From positions 124,001 to 188,000 of the forward strand of contig NZ_UNRA01000006.1 in NCBI RefSeq assembly GCF_900537075.1: DNA of 64,000 bases, read 5' to 3'. Position numbers and translations under genes: made by a program. This stretch comes from Tropicibacter sp. Alg240-R139 (lineage in GTDB: Bacteria > Pseudomonadota > Alphaproteobacteria > Rhodobacterales > Rhodobacteraceae). Position 1 is the first letter of the stretch, and each line of letters opens with the position of its first letter. Shown here in pieces: positions 35,396 to 43,356 of this stretch. Below the pieces are notes generated by a model. The model was not told where the DNA came from. It was given only the letters and a program-made list of their open reading frames with translations, and did not search any database.

Positions 35396-36910
35396 TTATT
35401 TCTTTTTCCCAAAACCGCTAAGGCCCGAGGGCAGGCCCATGCCGCCGCCCAGACCGGGCAGGCCGCCGGGCATTCCGCCCTTGCCACCCATGGCTTTGGC
35501 CGCTGCTTCGAGCGCCTTGGGGTCCATGCCCTGGGCCATCTGTTCGGGGCTTTGACCGCCTTTGCCAAGCATGCCCTTCATGGCTTGTTTCAGCATGCCG
35601 CCTTTGCCCATCTTGCCCATCTTTTTCATCATGTCCGACATCTGCCGGTGCATCTTGAGCAGTTTGTTGAGGTCGGAGACCTCCATCCCTGCACCCGCCG
35701 CGATCCGCTTTTTGCGGCTGGCTTGTAGCAGGGCGGGGTTGGCACGTTCTTTCTTAGTCATGGACTGGATCAGGGCGACCTGGCGTTTGATGATCTTGTC
35801 GTCAAAACCGGCCTCTTCGACCTGTTTGGCCATTTTGCCCATGCCGGGCATCATGCCCATCATGCCTTGCATGCCGCCCATCTGCTGCATCTGTTCAAGC
35901 TGCATTTTCAGGTCATTCATATTGAAATGACCCTTCATCATGCGCTTCATCATCTTTTCGGCCTGCTCGGCCTCGATAGTTTCCTGGGCTTTTTCGACAA
36001 GAGCAACGATGTCGCCCATGCCCAGGATGCGGCCCGCGATCCGGTCGGGTTCGAACGTTTCGAGCGCGTCCATCTTTTCGCCAAGACCGACAAAGCGGAT
36101 CGGCTTGCCGGTGACTGCGCGCATCGACAGCGCCGCACCGCCGCGACCATCGCCGTCCATCCGCGTCAGGACCACGCCCGAGATGCCGATCTTGGCGTCG
36201 AACTCTTCGGCGACCTCGACCGCGACCTGACCAGTCAGGCCATCGACCACCAGCAGGGTTTCACGGGGGCTGACGACGTCGCGGACGTCTTCGACCTCTT
36301 GCATCAGGACTTCGTCGATCTGCAAACGACCGGCGGTGTCGAGCATGTAAACGTCATAGCCTCCAAGTGCGGCCTGTTGCTTGGCGCGTTTGGCGATGTC
36401 GACGGGGGTCTGGCCGGGCACGATGGGCAGGGTGTCGACGCCGATCTGGGCGCCGAGTACCTTGAGCTGGTCCATCGCCGCCGGACGGTAGATGTCGAGC
36501 GAGGCCATGAGGACCTTTTTGCCCTCTCGGTCCTTCAGGCGTTTGGCGAGCTTACCGGTGGTCGTCGTCTTACCGCCGCCCTGCAGGCCGACCATCAGGA
36601 TCGGCGCGGGCGGGTTGTCGATTTTCAGCGTGCCGGGGTCTTCTTCGCCGCGCAGCACGTCAACCAGCGTGTCATGCACGATCTTGACGACCTGCTGGCC
36701 GGGGGTGATCGATTTGGTGACAGCCTGACCGGTGGCCTGATCCTGCACCTTTTTGATGAAGTCGCGGGCAACGGGGAGGGAAACGTCCGCTTCCAGAAGG
36801 GCGACGCGGACCTCGCGCAGGGCGGTTTTGACGTCTTCCTCGGAGAGCGCGCCCTGTTTTGTCAGCTTGTCAAAGACCCCAGAGAGGCGTTCGGATAGAT
36901 TTTCAAACAT
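35396..36910 (-). CDS. ffh: Signal recognition particle protein Ffh
   Basis: 504 residues. The N domain starts MFENLSERLSGVFDKLTKQG; the GTPase G1 GLQGGGKTTTTGKLAKRL, DTAGRLQIDE, TRMDGDGRGGAALSMRAVTG and FVGLGEKMDALETFEP follow. The methionine-rich M domain starts near residue 320 (MKGHFNMNDLKMQLEQMQQM, GMMPGMGKMAKQVEEA), with SMTKKERANP and RKKRIAAGAG. The C-terminal tail is Gly/Met rich. It delivers nascent membrane proteins to FtsY. It heads the large minus-strand operon. Confidence 0.96.
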   Translation of the reverse strand: MFENLSERLSGVFDKLTKQGALSEEDVKTALREVRVALLEADVSLPVARDFIKKVQDQATGQAVTKSITPGQQVVKIVHDTLVDVLRGEEDPGTLKIDNPPAPILMVGLQGGGKTTTTGKLAKRLKDREGKKVLMASLDIYRPAAMDQLKVLGAQIGVDTLPIVPGQTPVDIAKRAKQQAALGGYDVYMLDTAGRLQIDEVLMQEVEDVRDVVSPRETLLVVDGLTGQVAVEVAEEFDAKIGISGVVLTRMDGDGRGGAALSMRAVTGKPIRFVGLGEKMDALETFEPDRIAGRILGMGDIVALVEKAQETIEAEQAEKMMKRMMKGHFNMNDLKMQLEQMQQMGGMQGMMGMMPGMGKMAKQVEEAGFDDKIIKRQVALIQSMTKKERANPALLQASRKKRIAAGAGMEVSDLNKLLKMHRQMSDMMKKMGKMGKGGMLKQAMKGMLGKGGQSPEQMAQGMDPKALEAAAKAMGGKGGMPGGLPGLGGGMGLPSGLSGFGKKK

Positions 36911-36945
36911 AACGCGTCGTGGCTCCTGTGCCGGCTCATTCAGGT

Positions 36946-37103
36946 GCCCCTAACTTAAGGGGCGGCGGGGTCGTTTCCAATTGTGCCAAGGTGGCGCAAT
37001 GCGGATCAGGGCGAGCCATACAAGTTTACCCCCACGGGCGTAACACGCTGGTGGGGGGCGATCCCTGAACGACTCAAGGGACCGGAAGGGGTAAAGCTTC
37101 CGG
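36946..37103. other. Structured gene-free region upstream of ffh (five hairpins)
   Basis: The 358 bases between ffh and the next gene (36911-37268) hold no gene I can support, but contain five stems in a row: GCCCCT/AGGGGC (36946-36951 with 36958-36963), TTGTGCC/GGCGCAA (36981-36987 with 36993-36999, one G-U), CCCCCAC/GTGGGGG (37029-37035 with 37051-37057, with an inner CGT/ACG), TCCCT/AGGGA (37062-37066 with 37077-37081) and CCGGAAG/CTTCCGG (37082-37088 with 37097-37103). It could be an ffh leader on the minus strand or a small RNA on either strand. It lacks the 4.5S RNA core. Confidence 0.5.
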
Positions 37104-37268
37104 ATGTTGCGCGGGAACTATGCCGAATGGGGCGCGGAGTCAAGTGGCGCTGGGTTTTGGGGGCGCTGGCCTCGCTCATGCTTTGAGCGAGAGGAGGCAG
37201 TGGGGATGCGCTTGCAGCCAGGGGTTGAATTACCTAGGTCTTGGGGGGCGAGCAAGGGTAGAGAGAAT

Positions 37269-37805
37269 ATGCGGGTCTTAAGTTTGTTTCTAGTGATGGC
37301 ATTGATGGGGTCCGTTGCCGCGGCGTCCGACCGGGCCGCGTTGATCGCGCAGATTGAGGCGGGCGGTCAGAATGAATTCGAAGACGAGCGGCACGCGGTT
37401 GAAGTTAGTGACTGCCAGCTGACCACCTATCGCTGGAAACAGGTCGAGGGCGAGGGCTGGGTGTTGTGGACGTCGTTTGAATTTCCCATGCTGTCGGTGG
37501 GTCTGAACGAAAACCCGGCCACGCCAGAGATCGACTACTATGTCTATGCTGAAATGGAGCCTCCTGCAGCGCTGGTGTTTTTCAAGGCGAAAGAGGGAAC
37601 TGATTTCTCTCATGAAAAACCGTTCCAGCGAAAGCCCAAGGGCGCGTATACCGCTTCCAGCCGCGGAGACGGGACAACGCATTACATCGAACGCAAAACC
37701 GAAGTCTTTATCATGCAGCAGGGACCGGATGTGCGTGCGAAGGCCGAGATGTTTACCACGGGTTACATACGTTATGTACAGGAGTATTGCACCTACACGG
37801 GGTGA
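37269..37805 (+). CDS. Secreted protein of unknown function
   Basis: 178 residues. MRVLSLFLVMALMGSVAAAS is a clear signal peptide with cleavage near residue 19. The mature part is mixed charge (IEAGGQNEFEDERHAVEVSD, YRWKQVEGEGWVLWTSFEFP, ISLP-like sheets, EYCTYTG at the end) with two cysteines (DCQLTT and EYCTYT) that may form a disulfide. The start is set by the signal peptide; longer upstream frames lack it. I do not recognise the family. It stands alone before the ProX-like gene. Confidence 0.75.
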   Translation: MRVLSLFLVMALMGSVAAASDRAALIAQIEAGGQNEFEDERHAVEVSDCQLTTYRWKQVEGEGWVLWTSFEFPMLSVGLNENPATPEIDYYVYAEMEPPAALVFFKAKEGTDFSHEKPFQRKPKGAYTASSRGDGTTHYIERKTEVFIMQQGPDVRAKAEMFTTGYIRYVQEYCTYTG

Positions 37806-37885
37806 ATGTCGAAACGCGCCGTTGCATCTGGTGGGCCTCGTGATAGTCCGGTGCAAACCCATTCGATGAATTTGGATTTCCCGCT

Positions 37886-38413
37886 ATGGACGCTTCATCC
37901 GCTTATCAGGACACTCTTCCGTTCAGTTCGGATGCGCTGCTCAGACAGATGGATGGTTGGGGGCTCGGTTACCGGTTGCACAACCACGTGCCGCTGCGCA
38001 CGGTCGAGGATGCGATGGCAGTGGAAAATCAGTTCATGGTGCCCGGAGAGGCGGTGCTGCGGGTCAAGAACCTGTACCTTCGCGACCGCAAGAAGCGGAA
38101 CTATCTGGTGACGCTGGAACAAAGCCGCGGGATTGATTTGAAGGCACTGGGCGCGGAGCTGGGTGTGGGAAACCTGTCGTTTGGATCTGCCGAACGTTTG
38201 ATGCAGAACCTTGGCATCCGTCCAGGCGCAGTGAGCCCCCTGTCGATGATCAACGGAGTCGAAAACGGTGTTCAGTTCTTCATGGACGTTGCAGCGCGAG
38301 AGGCCGATGTGATCAACATGCATCCGCTGGTCAACGATCGCACGGTGGTGATGACGCGGGCTGATACGATGGCGTTCTTCGAGCGGATCGGGTGCGCGGT
38401 GAACTGGATATGA
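37886..38413 (+). CDS. YbaK/ProX family prolyl-tRNA deacylase-like protein
   Basis: 175 residues. The fold of the trans-editing deacylases is visible: LRTVEDAMAVENQFMVPGEA, VLRVKNLYLRDRKKRNYLVT (the strand with the K-N pair typical of the ProXp-ala/PrdX group), LGVGNLSFGSAERLMQNLGI, RPGAVSPLSMINGVENGVQF and INMHPLVNDRTVVMTRADTM. Such proteins hydrolyse Ala-tRNA(Pro) formed in error. No neighbour is related. Function by family; confidence in the fold is high. Confidence 0.86.
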   Translation: MDASSAYQDTLPFSSDALLRQMDGWGLGYRLHNHVPLRTVEDAMAVENQFMVPGEAVLRVKNLYLRDRKKRNYLVTLEQSRGIDLKALGAELGVGNLSFGSAERLMQNLGIRPGAVSPLSMINGVENGVQFFMDVAAREADVINMHPLVNDRTVVMTRADTMAFFERIGCAVNWI

Positions 38414-38434
38414 TCGATCCCATCGCTGCGGTCC

Positions 38435-38523
38435 CCTACAATTCTTGATACAAGAATTGTAGGTAAATCCTGTTTCAGGATTTACTTACAGACTTTGAAA
38501 CAAAGTCTGCTTGTGTCGCAAGC
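38435..38523. repeat. Array of four adjacent perfect hairpins
   Basis: Four near-contiguous, perfect palindromic stems: 13 pairs (38435-38447 with 38451-38463, loop ATA), 10 pairs (38463-38472 with 38476-38485, loop TTT), 9 pairs (38489-38497 with 38501-38509, loop AAA) and 5 pairs (GCTTG/CAAGC, 38509-38513 with 38519-38523, loop TGTCG). The first three have 3-base loops. The stretch is A/T-rich compared with its GC-rich surroundings. It lies 22 bases after the ProX-like stop and 127 bases from the azoR stop, between convergent genes. The rest of 38524-38649 shows nothing. Confidence 0.85.
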
Positions 38524-38649
38524 TGAATTCTTTAGGCAGTATCGCCCACGCAAGTTTGGCGGGGGCGCTTTGATGTTTGAGGCTGCTGAATCGGCGTCTG
38601 GACTTGCGATGTGCTCGTCATGCCAGCGCTTTTGCACGTGTTGCCTGGA

Positions 38650-39231
38650 TCAGGCTGCCAGATTGGCGACCGCATCACGGGCTGCTTGTAGCGCGGTTTC
38701 GGGGTCGGTGGCCATGCCTTCGGCGGCGACGAATTCTACGTCCGTCAGGCCGATGAAGCCCATGATCTGGCGGAGGAATCCCGAGAGGTGATCAGTCGGC
38801 GAGCCCAGCGGCACGCCGCCCGTGGCCGCGGCAACGATGACGCGTTTGCCGGTGAGCAGGCCCTTGGGACCTTCGGTCGAGTATTCGAATGTCAGACCGG
38901 CGCGAGCGATCAGGTCGACCCAGACTTTAAAGCTGGCCGGGGCGCCGAAGTTGTACATGGGCAGGCCGATGACGATGGTGTCTGCGTCCTTGATCTCTGC
39001 GACCAGTTGATCGGACAGGGACAGCAGCTCCAGTTGTTCGGCGCTGCGGGCGTCGGCAGGGGTGAAGTTGGCGTTGACCCATTCTTCGGTGATCAGGGGC
39101 AGGGGTGTGGCCAGGTCACGGCGGATGATGCGGGCGGGGGCGTTCTGTTTGACGATCTGGTCGGTCAGCTCGCGTGTGGCGGAGCCGTGACGGCGGGCCG
39201 ATGTGTCGATGTGGAGTACGGTAGATGTCAT
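38650..39231 (-). CDS. azoR: FMN-dependent NADH-azoreductase family protein
   Basis: 193 residues from ATG 39231, which follows AAGGA. The flavodoxin-like fold has VLHIDTSARRHGSATRELTD (FMN phosphate site), DTIVIGLPMYNFGAPASFKV and LTGKRVIVAAATGGVPLGSP, all AzoR marks. It reduces azo bonds or quinones with NADH. Its promoter is back-to-back with a LysR gene that probably controls it. Confidence 0.9.
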   Translation of the reverse strand: MTSTVLHIDTSARRHGSATRELTDQIVKQNAPARIIRRDLATPLPLITEEWVNANFTPADARSAEQLELLSLSDQLVAEIKDADTIVIGLPMYNFGAPASFKVWVDLIARAGLTFEYSTEGPKGLLTGKRVIVAAATGGVPLGSPTDHLSGFLRQIMGFIGLTDVEFVAAEGMATDPETALQAARDAVANLAA

Positions 39232-39362
39232 GAGCGTTTGTCCTTGAAGGCGGTTGCGGGAACTGTTCCATTGGAAATAGACATTGCAAAAACGAACGCA
39301 ATTGGCATGATTAAACAAGTTTTGTTTGTTTTTGCACATAGGTCAGTGTCAAGGGAGGTGTC

Positions 39363-40241
39363 ATGGACAATTGGGATGAAGTGCGCACGGCGTTTCAGGT
39401 GGCCCGGATGGGCACTGTCAGCGGCGCGGCCGAGGTGCTGGGCGTGCACCATGCGACTGTGATCCGTCACATCGACTCGATCGAGGCGCGGCTGGGGATC
39501 AAGCTGTTTCAGCGCCATGCGCGTGGCTATACGCCGACCGAGGCGGGATCGGACCTGCTGCGCGTGGCGCAGGCGACCGAGGATCAGTTCAATCAGTTGG
39601 TTGGGCGGCTCAAGGGGCAGGGCGATGACGTCTCGGGCGAGTTGGTGGTGACCTCGCTGTCAGCGCTTGGTCCGTTGCTGGTGCCTGAACTGGCTGAATT
39701 TCAGCAGATGCACCCCGAGTTGGTGGTGCGCTATTTGACGGGCGACCGGGTGTTCCGTCTGGAGTACGGTGAGGCACATGTGGCTATTCGCGCCGGCGCG
39801 GCACCGGACCAACCCGACAATGTGGTGCAGCCGTTCGTGTCCGACACGGTCGGGCTTTATGCCAGTAACAGCTATATTGAACACCATGGGTTGCCGTCTG
39901 GTGTGGACGACTTCGAAGGCCACATCTTTGTTGGCACGGATGATGAAAACAGCCGAGCCCCATTCAATCGCTGGCTGCGCAATCATGTGTCCGACGAGCA
40001 GATCGTCTTTCGGTGTACCGATATCTTTTCGATGCATGCGGCGATTCGTGCCGGAGCAGGTATCGGGTTCATGTCCCGCTGGGTTGCGTCGCAGCAACCG
40101 GACCTGGTGCAGGTGAGCGCGCCGATGCCGGATTGGTCAGGCAAGCTGTGGCTGGTGACACATGTGGATCTGCATCGCACCACCAAGGTGCAAGCGTTCC
40201 TGAAGTTCCTCAAGGAGCGGTCGAAGTCGTGGGCCATCTGA
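39363..40241 (+). CDS. LysR family regulator (divergent to azoR)
   Basis: 292 residues. The N-terminal HTH reads VRTAFQVARMGTVSGAAEVL, GVHHATVIRHIDSIEARLGI, KLFQRHARGYTPTEAGSDLL. The ligand domain starts near residue 90 (ELVVTSLSALGPLLVPELAE). Spaced 131 bases from azoR, it most likely represses or activates azoR and itself in response to quinones or other electrophiles. No operator was clear to me in the short gap. It overlaps the next gene by 13 bases. Confidence 0.9.
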   Translation: MDNWDEVRTAFQVARMGTVSGAAEVLGVHHATVIRHIDSIEARLGIKLFQRHARGYTPTEAGSDLLRVAQATEDQFNQLVGRLKGQGDDVSGELVVTSLSALGPLLVPELAEFQQMHPELVVRYLTGDRVFRLEYGEAHVAIRAGAAPDQPDNVVQPFVSDTVGLYASNSYIEHHGLPSGVDDFEGHIFVGTDDENSRAPFNRWLRNHVSDEQIVFRCTDIFSMHAAIRAGAGIGFMSRWVASQQPDLVQVSAPMPDWSGKLWLVTHVDLHRTTKVQAFLKFLKERSKSWAI

Positions 40242-41161
40242 CACCGGTTGCACGCGGGCATCTGGCGATGTTGTGTTTCTCTGCCTTGGTCGCAGGTAGC
40301 TTTTCTTTGGGCGGGCTGGTCGCAAATGACATCGCACCGACGGCCCTGAATGCGGTGCGCTTTGTCGTTGCGGCGGTGGTGATCGGGGTGGCGGCCCTGG
40401 CGACGACCGGGTTGCCGCGCACGGCGGCGCAGGCGCCTTGGCGGTATCTGGTGTTGGGTGGGCTTTTTGCCACCTATTTTGTACTGATGTTCGAGGGGCT
40501 CAAGACGGCGCCGCCGGTGAGTGCGGCAGCGGTGTTCACGCTGACGCCGGTGATGGCCGCGGTCGCAGGGTGGGTGCTGCTCAGGCAGGTCACGACTCGT
40601 TGGATGGCGCTGGCGTTGGCCGTGGGCGGGGCCGGAGCGCTTTGGGTGATCTTTCGCGCTGATCTGATGGCTTTGCGCGCGTTCGAAATCGGGCAGGGCG
40701 AAATCATCTATTTCTGGGGCTGTGCTGCGCATGCGATCTATACCCCGATGGTGCGCAAGCTGAACCGGGGCGAGCCTGCGGTGGTCTTTACCTTTGGCAT
40801 GTTGGTCGCGGGCGGCGGCCTGTTGTGGATTTACGGTTGGCCCGATATCCGCACCACGGACTGGGCCAGTTTGCGGCCGATGGTTTGGGTCACGATCATT
40901 TATGTGGCGATCTTTGCCAGTGCGGCCACGTTTGTGTTGCTGCAGTTTGCAACGCTGCATCTGCCCGCGGCCAAGGTCATGGCCTACACCTATCTGACGC
41001 CCAGTTGGGTCATCGTCTGGGAGATAGCGCTGGGCCACGGTGCGCCCACCGGGTTGGTGTTGGGGGGCGTGGCATTGACGGTTGTTGCGCTTTGGATGTT
41101 GCTGGATGTTAGCAAGCCCAAATCGGCGGCGACGGTTTCGAAGGGGTTGGACGATGCGTGA
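40229..41161 (+). CDS. EamA/DMT family transporter
   Basis: 310 residues with about ten hydrophobic helices in two EamA repeats (for example AMLCFSALVAGSFSLGGLVA, VVAAVVIGVAALATTGLP, VFTLTPVMAAVAGWVLLRQ, MVWVTIIYVAIFASAATFVL, MAYTYLTPSWVIVWEIALGH). The GTG at 40229 follows AGGAG and overlaps the LysR gene, so translation is coupled. DMT proteins export amino acids, metabolites or drugs; the ligand is unknown. It may be part of the azoR/LysR stress unit. Confidence 0.86.
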   Translation: MGHLTPVARGHLAMLCFSALVAGSFSLGGLVANDIAPTALNAVRFVVAAVVIGVAALATTGLPRTAAQAPWRYLVLGGLFATYFVLMFEGLKTAPPVSAAAVFTLTPVMAAVAGWVLLRQVTTRWMALALAVGGAGALWVIFRADLMALRAFEIGQGEIIYFWGCAAHAIYTPMVRKLNRGEPAVVFTFGMLVAGGGLLWIYGWPDIRTTDWASLRPMVWVTIIYVAIFASAATFVLLQFATLHLPAAKVMAYTYLTPSWVIVWEIALGHGAPTGLVLGGVALTVVALWMLLDVSKPKSAATVSKGLDDA

Positions 41162-41609
41162 GGTGCCTGTGGTACGGGAGGCGAGGCCGGATGAAACACC
41201 GGTGGTTGCGCGATTGGTTGCCAAGCTTCTGTCCGAATTGGATGGGGCGTCGGTCGATCCGATCTCTGTCGCGCTGAGTGCTGAAGCGGTGCTGGGGTTG
41301 CCCGCAGTGACGGCTTTCTTGGCCGTCGCCGGAGACGAAGCTGTAGGCGTGCTGGTGCTAAATGAATGCGCGGCGATCTACGCAGGTGGCTTATTTGGCG
41401 AGATTTCCGAGCTTTACGTTGACCCGGATTGGCGCTCGACTGGGGTGGCAAGCCTGCTGGTGCAGGCGGCGCGCACCTTAGGGCAGGAGCGGGGCTGGAA
41501 ACGGCTGGAGGTTGGCGCGCCGCCTCAGCCGGACTGGGCGCGGACGTTAGGGTTTTACCAGCGAGAGGGGTTCGAGGAGGTCGGGCCACGGTTGCGGCGG
41601 ATTCTTTGA
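41154..41609 (+). CDS. GNAT family N-acetyltransferase
   Basis: 151 residues. VVREARPDETPVVARLVAKL, LAVAGDEAVGVLVLNECAAI, GEISELYVDPDWRSTGVASL (the acetyl-CoA site, R-x-x-G-V-A pattern) and RTLGFYQREGFEEVGPRLRR make the fold. The ATG at 41154 overlaps the transporter stop and follows AAGGGG. Substrate unknown. It is the third gene of the likely LysR-EamA-GNAT unit. Confidence 0.85.
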   Translation: MREVPVVREARPDETPVVARLVAKLLSELDGASVDPISVALSAEAVLGLPAVTAFLAVAGDEAVGVLVLNECAAIYAGGLFGEISELYVDPDWRSTGVASLLVQAARTLGQERGWKRLEVGAPPQPDWARTLGFYQREGFEEVGPRLRRIL

Positions 41610-41697
41610 CATCTGACCTTGTGGTCGAGGATTTGAATATTGTGTGCGTGTGCACTGGCGGTATTCGCCGCTGTGGTGATTTTTGTAAGAGGTTTTC

Positions 41698-42393
41698 ATG
41701 TCGGTTCGATTTCACATCCTGCAAGCCAGCGGCGTTCTGGCCGGGCAAATGCGCGACGATCTTATGTCGGTGTTGGAGCAAACTTCACAGGACTGCAGTC
41801 TCAAGCTCGATCTGGCTGATATCGATGTGGTGGTGATGAATGTGCCATGGGAGGTGATCCCGCGGTTAGGGATCGGCGGCCTTGCCTATAGCGCGCATCA
41901 GGTAACGGTGACACTGGACGTAAAGCACGCGCATCTGCGGGCCAATTTCGCCGGAGCCGTTCGGGCGGCTCTGGCGCATGAGCTGCACCATTGTGCGCGA
42001 GCCAAGGCGCGCGGAACCAGCCATTCCGAAACTTACGGCGGCAGCCTGGTGGCCGAAGGGCTGGCCTGTTGCTACGAGGAGGAAATGGGCCAGCCAACGC
42101 CGTTTTATGCCGTGGAATGCCAGGGAGAGGCGCTGCAGCGGTTTGCGGTTAAAGCGCGAGAGCATGTGGGGGCTGGCCGGTGGGACCTGCCGGGGCAGCC
42201 GACCGACTGGATGTTTGGCCGGGCAGGGGGGGATGCCGAGTTTCCCTATCAATGTGGTTATTCGACTGGCTACGCTCTGGTGCGGCATTGGCTGACCAAG
42301 CGGGGGATGACGGCATCCCAAGCGGTGGGCGTGGATGAGGCGGAAGTTTTGCGCGGCTGGCACGCGGGTCGTTGCGATCCGTTTGCCGATTAG
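41698..42393 (+). CDS. DUF2268 putative zinc-dependent protease
   Basis: 231 residues. The metal motif HELHH at residue ~99 (RAALAHELHHCARAKARG) has the HExxH form; a distal EGLACCYEEEMGQ could give the third ligand. Two cysteines (ACCYE) and the VPWEVIPRLGIGGLAYSAHQ strand match DUF2268. No signal peptide. The family is thought to contain membrane-associated or cytoplasmic metalloproteases but its targets are unknown. It lies next to a repeat element. Confidence 0.78.
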   Translation: MSVRFHILQASGVLAGQMRDDLMSVLEQTSQDCSLKLDLADIDVVVMNVPWEVIPRLGIGGLAYSAHQVTVTLDVKHAHLRANFAGAVRAALAHELHHCARAKARGTSHSETYGGSLVAEGLACCYEEEMGQPTPFYAVECQGEALQRFAVKAREHVGAGRWDLPGQPTDWMFGRAGGDAEFPYQCGYSTGYALVRHWLTKRGMTASQAVGVDEAEVLRGWHAGRCDPFAD

Positions 42394-42435
42394 GATGGGC
42401 TCACGTTCTGCGGTGCCGCGCCTCGCGTCAGCGAG

Positions 42436-42620
42436 GCGCCCGGCCCAACGCTGTGAGGGCCCGATAGGGCATGAAACGGGGGCGGGAGCGTTTCGAGTCT
42501 TATGCTCTGGACGTGCGCGGCGATTGGGAGAAGCGCTCCCGCCCGTCGGCGATGCCCCTTTCGGGGCACCTCCTTCCGTTGGGCCGGGCTCCGGGCTTTG
42601 CCCGGCGCGGTTGCGCCCGT
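42436..42620. repeat. Dispersed GC-rich repeat, head-to-head composite
   Basis: A forward module B (GCCCGGCCCAAC...GGGCGGGAGCG, 42439-42490) is followed by an inverted one (GCGCTCCCGCCCGTCGGCG... CCGTTGGGCCGGGCT, from 42534), then GGGCTTTGCCCGGCGCGG. The two halves form a very large inverted repeat. No gene lies in 42394-42662. Its ends face the DUF2268 and ArsR stops. Confidence 0.72.
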
Positions 42621-42662
42621 GACCTTGGATTGTTTGAAGCACTCAGCGCGGGCGCAGGTGCT

Positions 42663-43004
42663 TTAGGTCTCAGTTGGTTTTTGGCCAGCGAGTTCTTCTT
42701 CAAGGAAGCGTTCAAAGGCGTCCAAGTTGACCGGTTCGAATTGACCAAACCCCTGCATCCAGACACTGGCGGCGCGCATCGCGTCGGGTTCCAGCTTGCA
42801 CCATTTCACCCGGCCCCGCTTTTCCTGCGCAATCAAGCCGGCCCGGGTCAAGATGGTCAGGTGCTTTGAAATTGCGGCCAGCGACATCTCGAAGGGATCG
42901 GCCACATCCGTTACGGCCATGTCATCCTCCAGCAGCATCGACAGGATCGCGCGGCGGGTCGGATCGGCAAGGGCAGCAAAAACGGCATCGAGTTGGTCGG
43001 TCAT
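42663..43004 (-). CDS. ArsR family (metal-free type) transcriptional regulator
   Basis: 113 residues. The winged helix reads ALADPTRRAILSMLLEDDMA, DVADPFEMSLAAISKHLTIL and TRAGLIAQEKRGRVKWCKLE. There is no CxC metal site, so this is the group that responds to other signals or acts on fatty-acid/SRPBCC systems. The ATG at 43004 is immediately downstream of the small gene at 43044-43253. Confidence 0.87.
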   Translation of the reverse strand: MTDQLDAVFAALADPTRRAILSMLLEDDMAVTDVADPFEMSLAAISKHLTILTRAGLIAQEKRGRVKWCKLEPDAMRAASVWMQGFGQFEPVNLDAFERFLEEELAGQKPTET

Positions 43005-43043
43005 GTCACGGTCATAGCCCGAGTTGCGTCGCCCGGAAAGGGT

Positions 43044-43253
43044 TCAGAGCATCGGGTGGCGTGTCGTCTGCGATGGGTATTGCAATTGCAGCAGGGCACG
43101 ATCTGTCGGGCCAAGCCCAGCGTCCCGCGCAAACCTGTCGGTTTGGGGCATGGTGCCGGTCGGTATTGGTGCCTTTGGCACGAACCACGCACGCATTCTG
43201 TGCAAAAAGGTTGCGATGGGTTTCGCGGGTTGGGTCAGGTCAATTGCGGTCAT
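43044..43253 (-). CDS. Small protein of unknown function
   Basis: 69 residues: MTAIDLTQPAKPIATFLHRM, then RAWFVPKAPIPTGTMPQTDR and RFARDAGLGPTDRALLQLQY. No signal peptide. The purine-rich AGGAAAG upstream could be a weak ribosome site. The C-terminal DAGLGPTDRA phrase resembles small alphaproteobacterial proteins of the DUF1127 type but with little certainty. It may share an mRNA with the arsR gene 40 bases downstream. Confidence 0.45.
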   Translation of the reverse strand: MTAIDLTQPAKPIATFLHRMRAWFVPKAPIPTGTMPQTDRFARDAGLGPTDRALLQLQYPSQTTRHPML

Positions 43254-43331
43254 GTCACACCTACTTTCCTTTATTTCAAGAGATATGTAGGTTCCTCCCC
43301 ATCTTCACAACTTCAATTGCTTGACACTTAT

Positions 43332-43348
43332 TGTGCCAAAAAGGCACA
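43332..43348. promoter_or_regulatory. Perfect palindrome upstream of LysR gene
   Basis: TGTGCC-AAAAA-GGCACA is a perfect inverted repeat, ending 8 bases before the LysR start at 43357 and 79 bases before the small protein's start on the other strand. A near-consensus TTGACA lies just to its left (43321). Likely operator for self-control. Confidence 0.55.
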
Positions 43349-43356
43349 TATACTGT

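Noticed and set aside
37029-37103. 4.5S SRP RNA next to ffh
   Set aside because: The CCGGAAG stem and the closeness to ffh suggested ffs, but the conserved GGAAGGNAGCA core loop and asymmetric bulge are missing.
38435-38523. CRISPR-like array
   Set aside because: Each hairpin differs in sequence and there are no equal repeats with unique spacers.
43001-43192. 63-codon frame overlapping the arsR start
   Set aside because: It overlaps the 69-residue frame at 43044-43253, which has the better start and composition; this one is rich in Cys, Arg and Pro like a shadow frame.
43321-43354. Standard sigma-70 promoter TTGACA / TATACT ahead of the LysR gene
   Set aside because: The spacer is 22 bases and the -10 would lie 2 bases from the start codon, so the pair does not work as a normal promoter.
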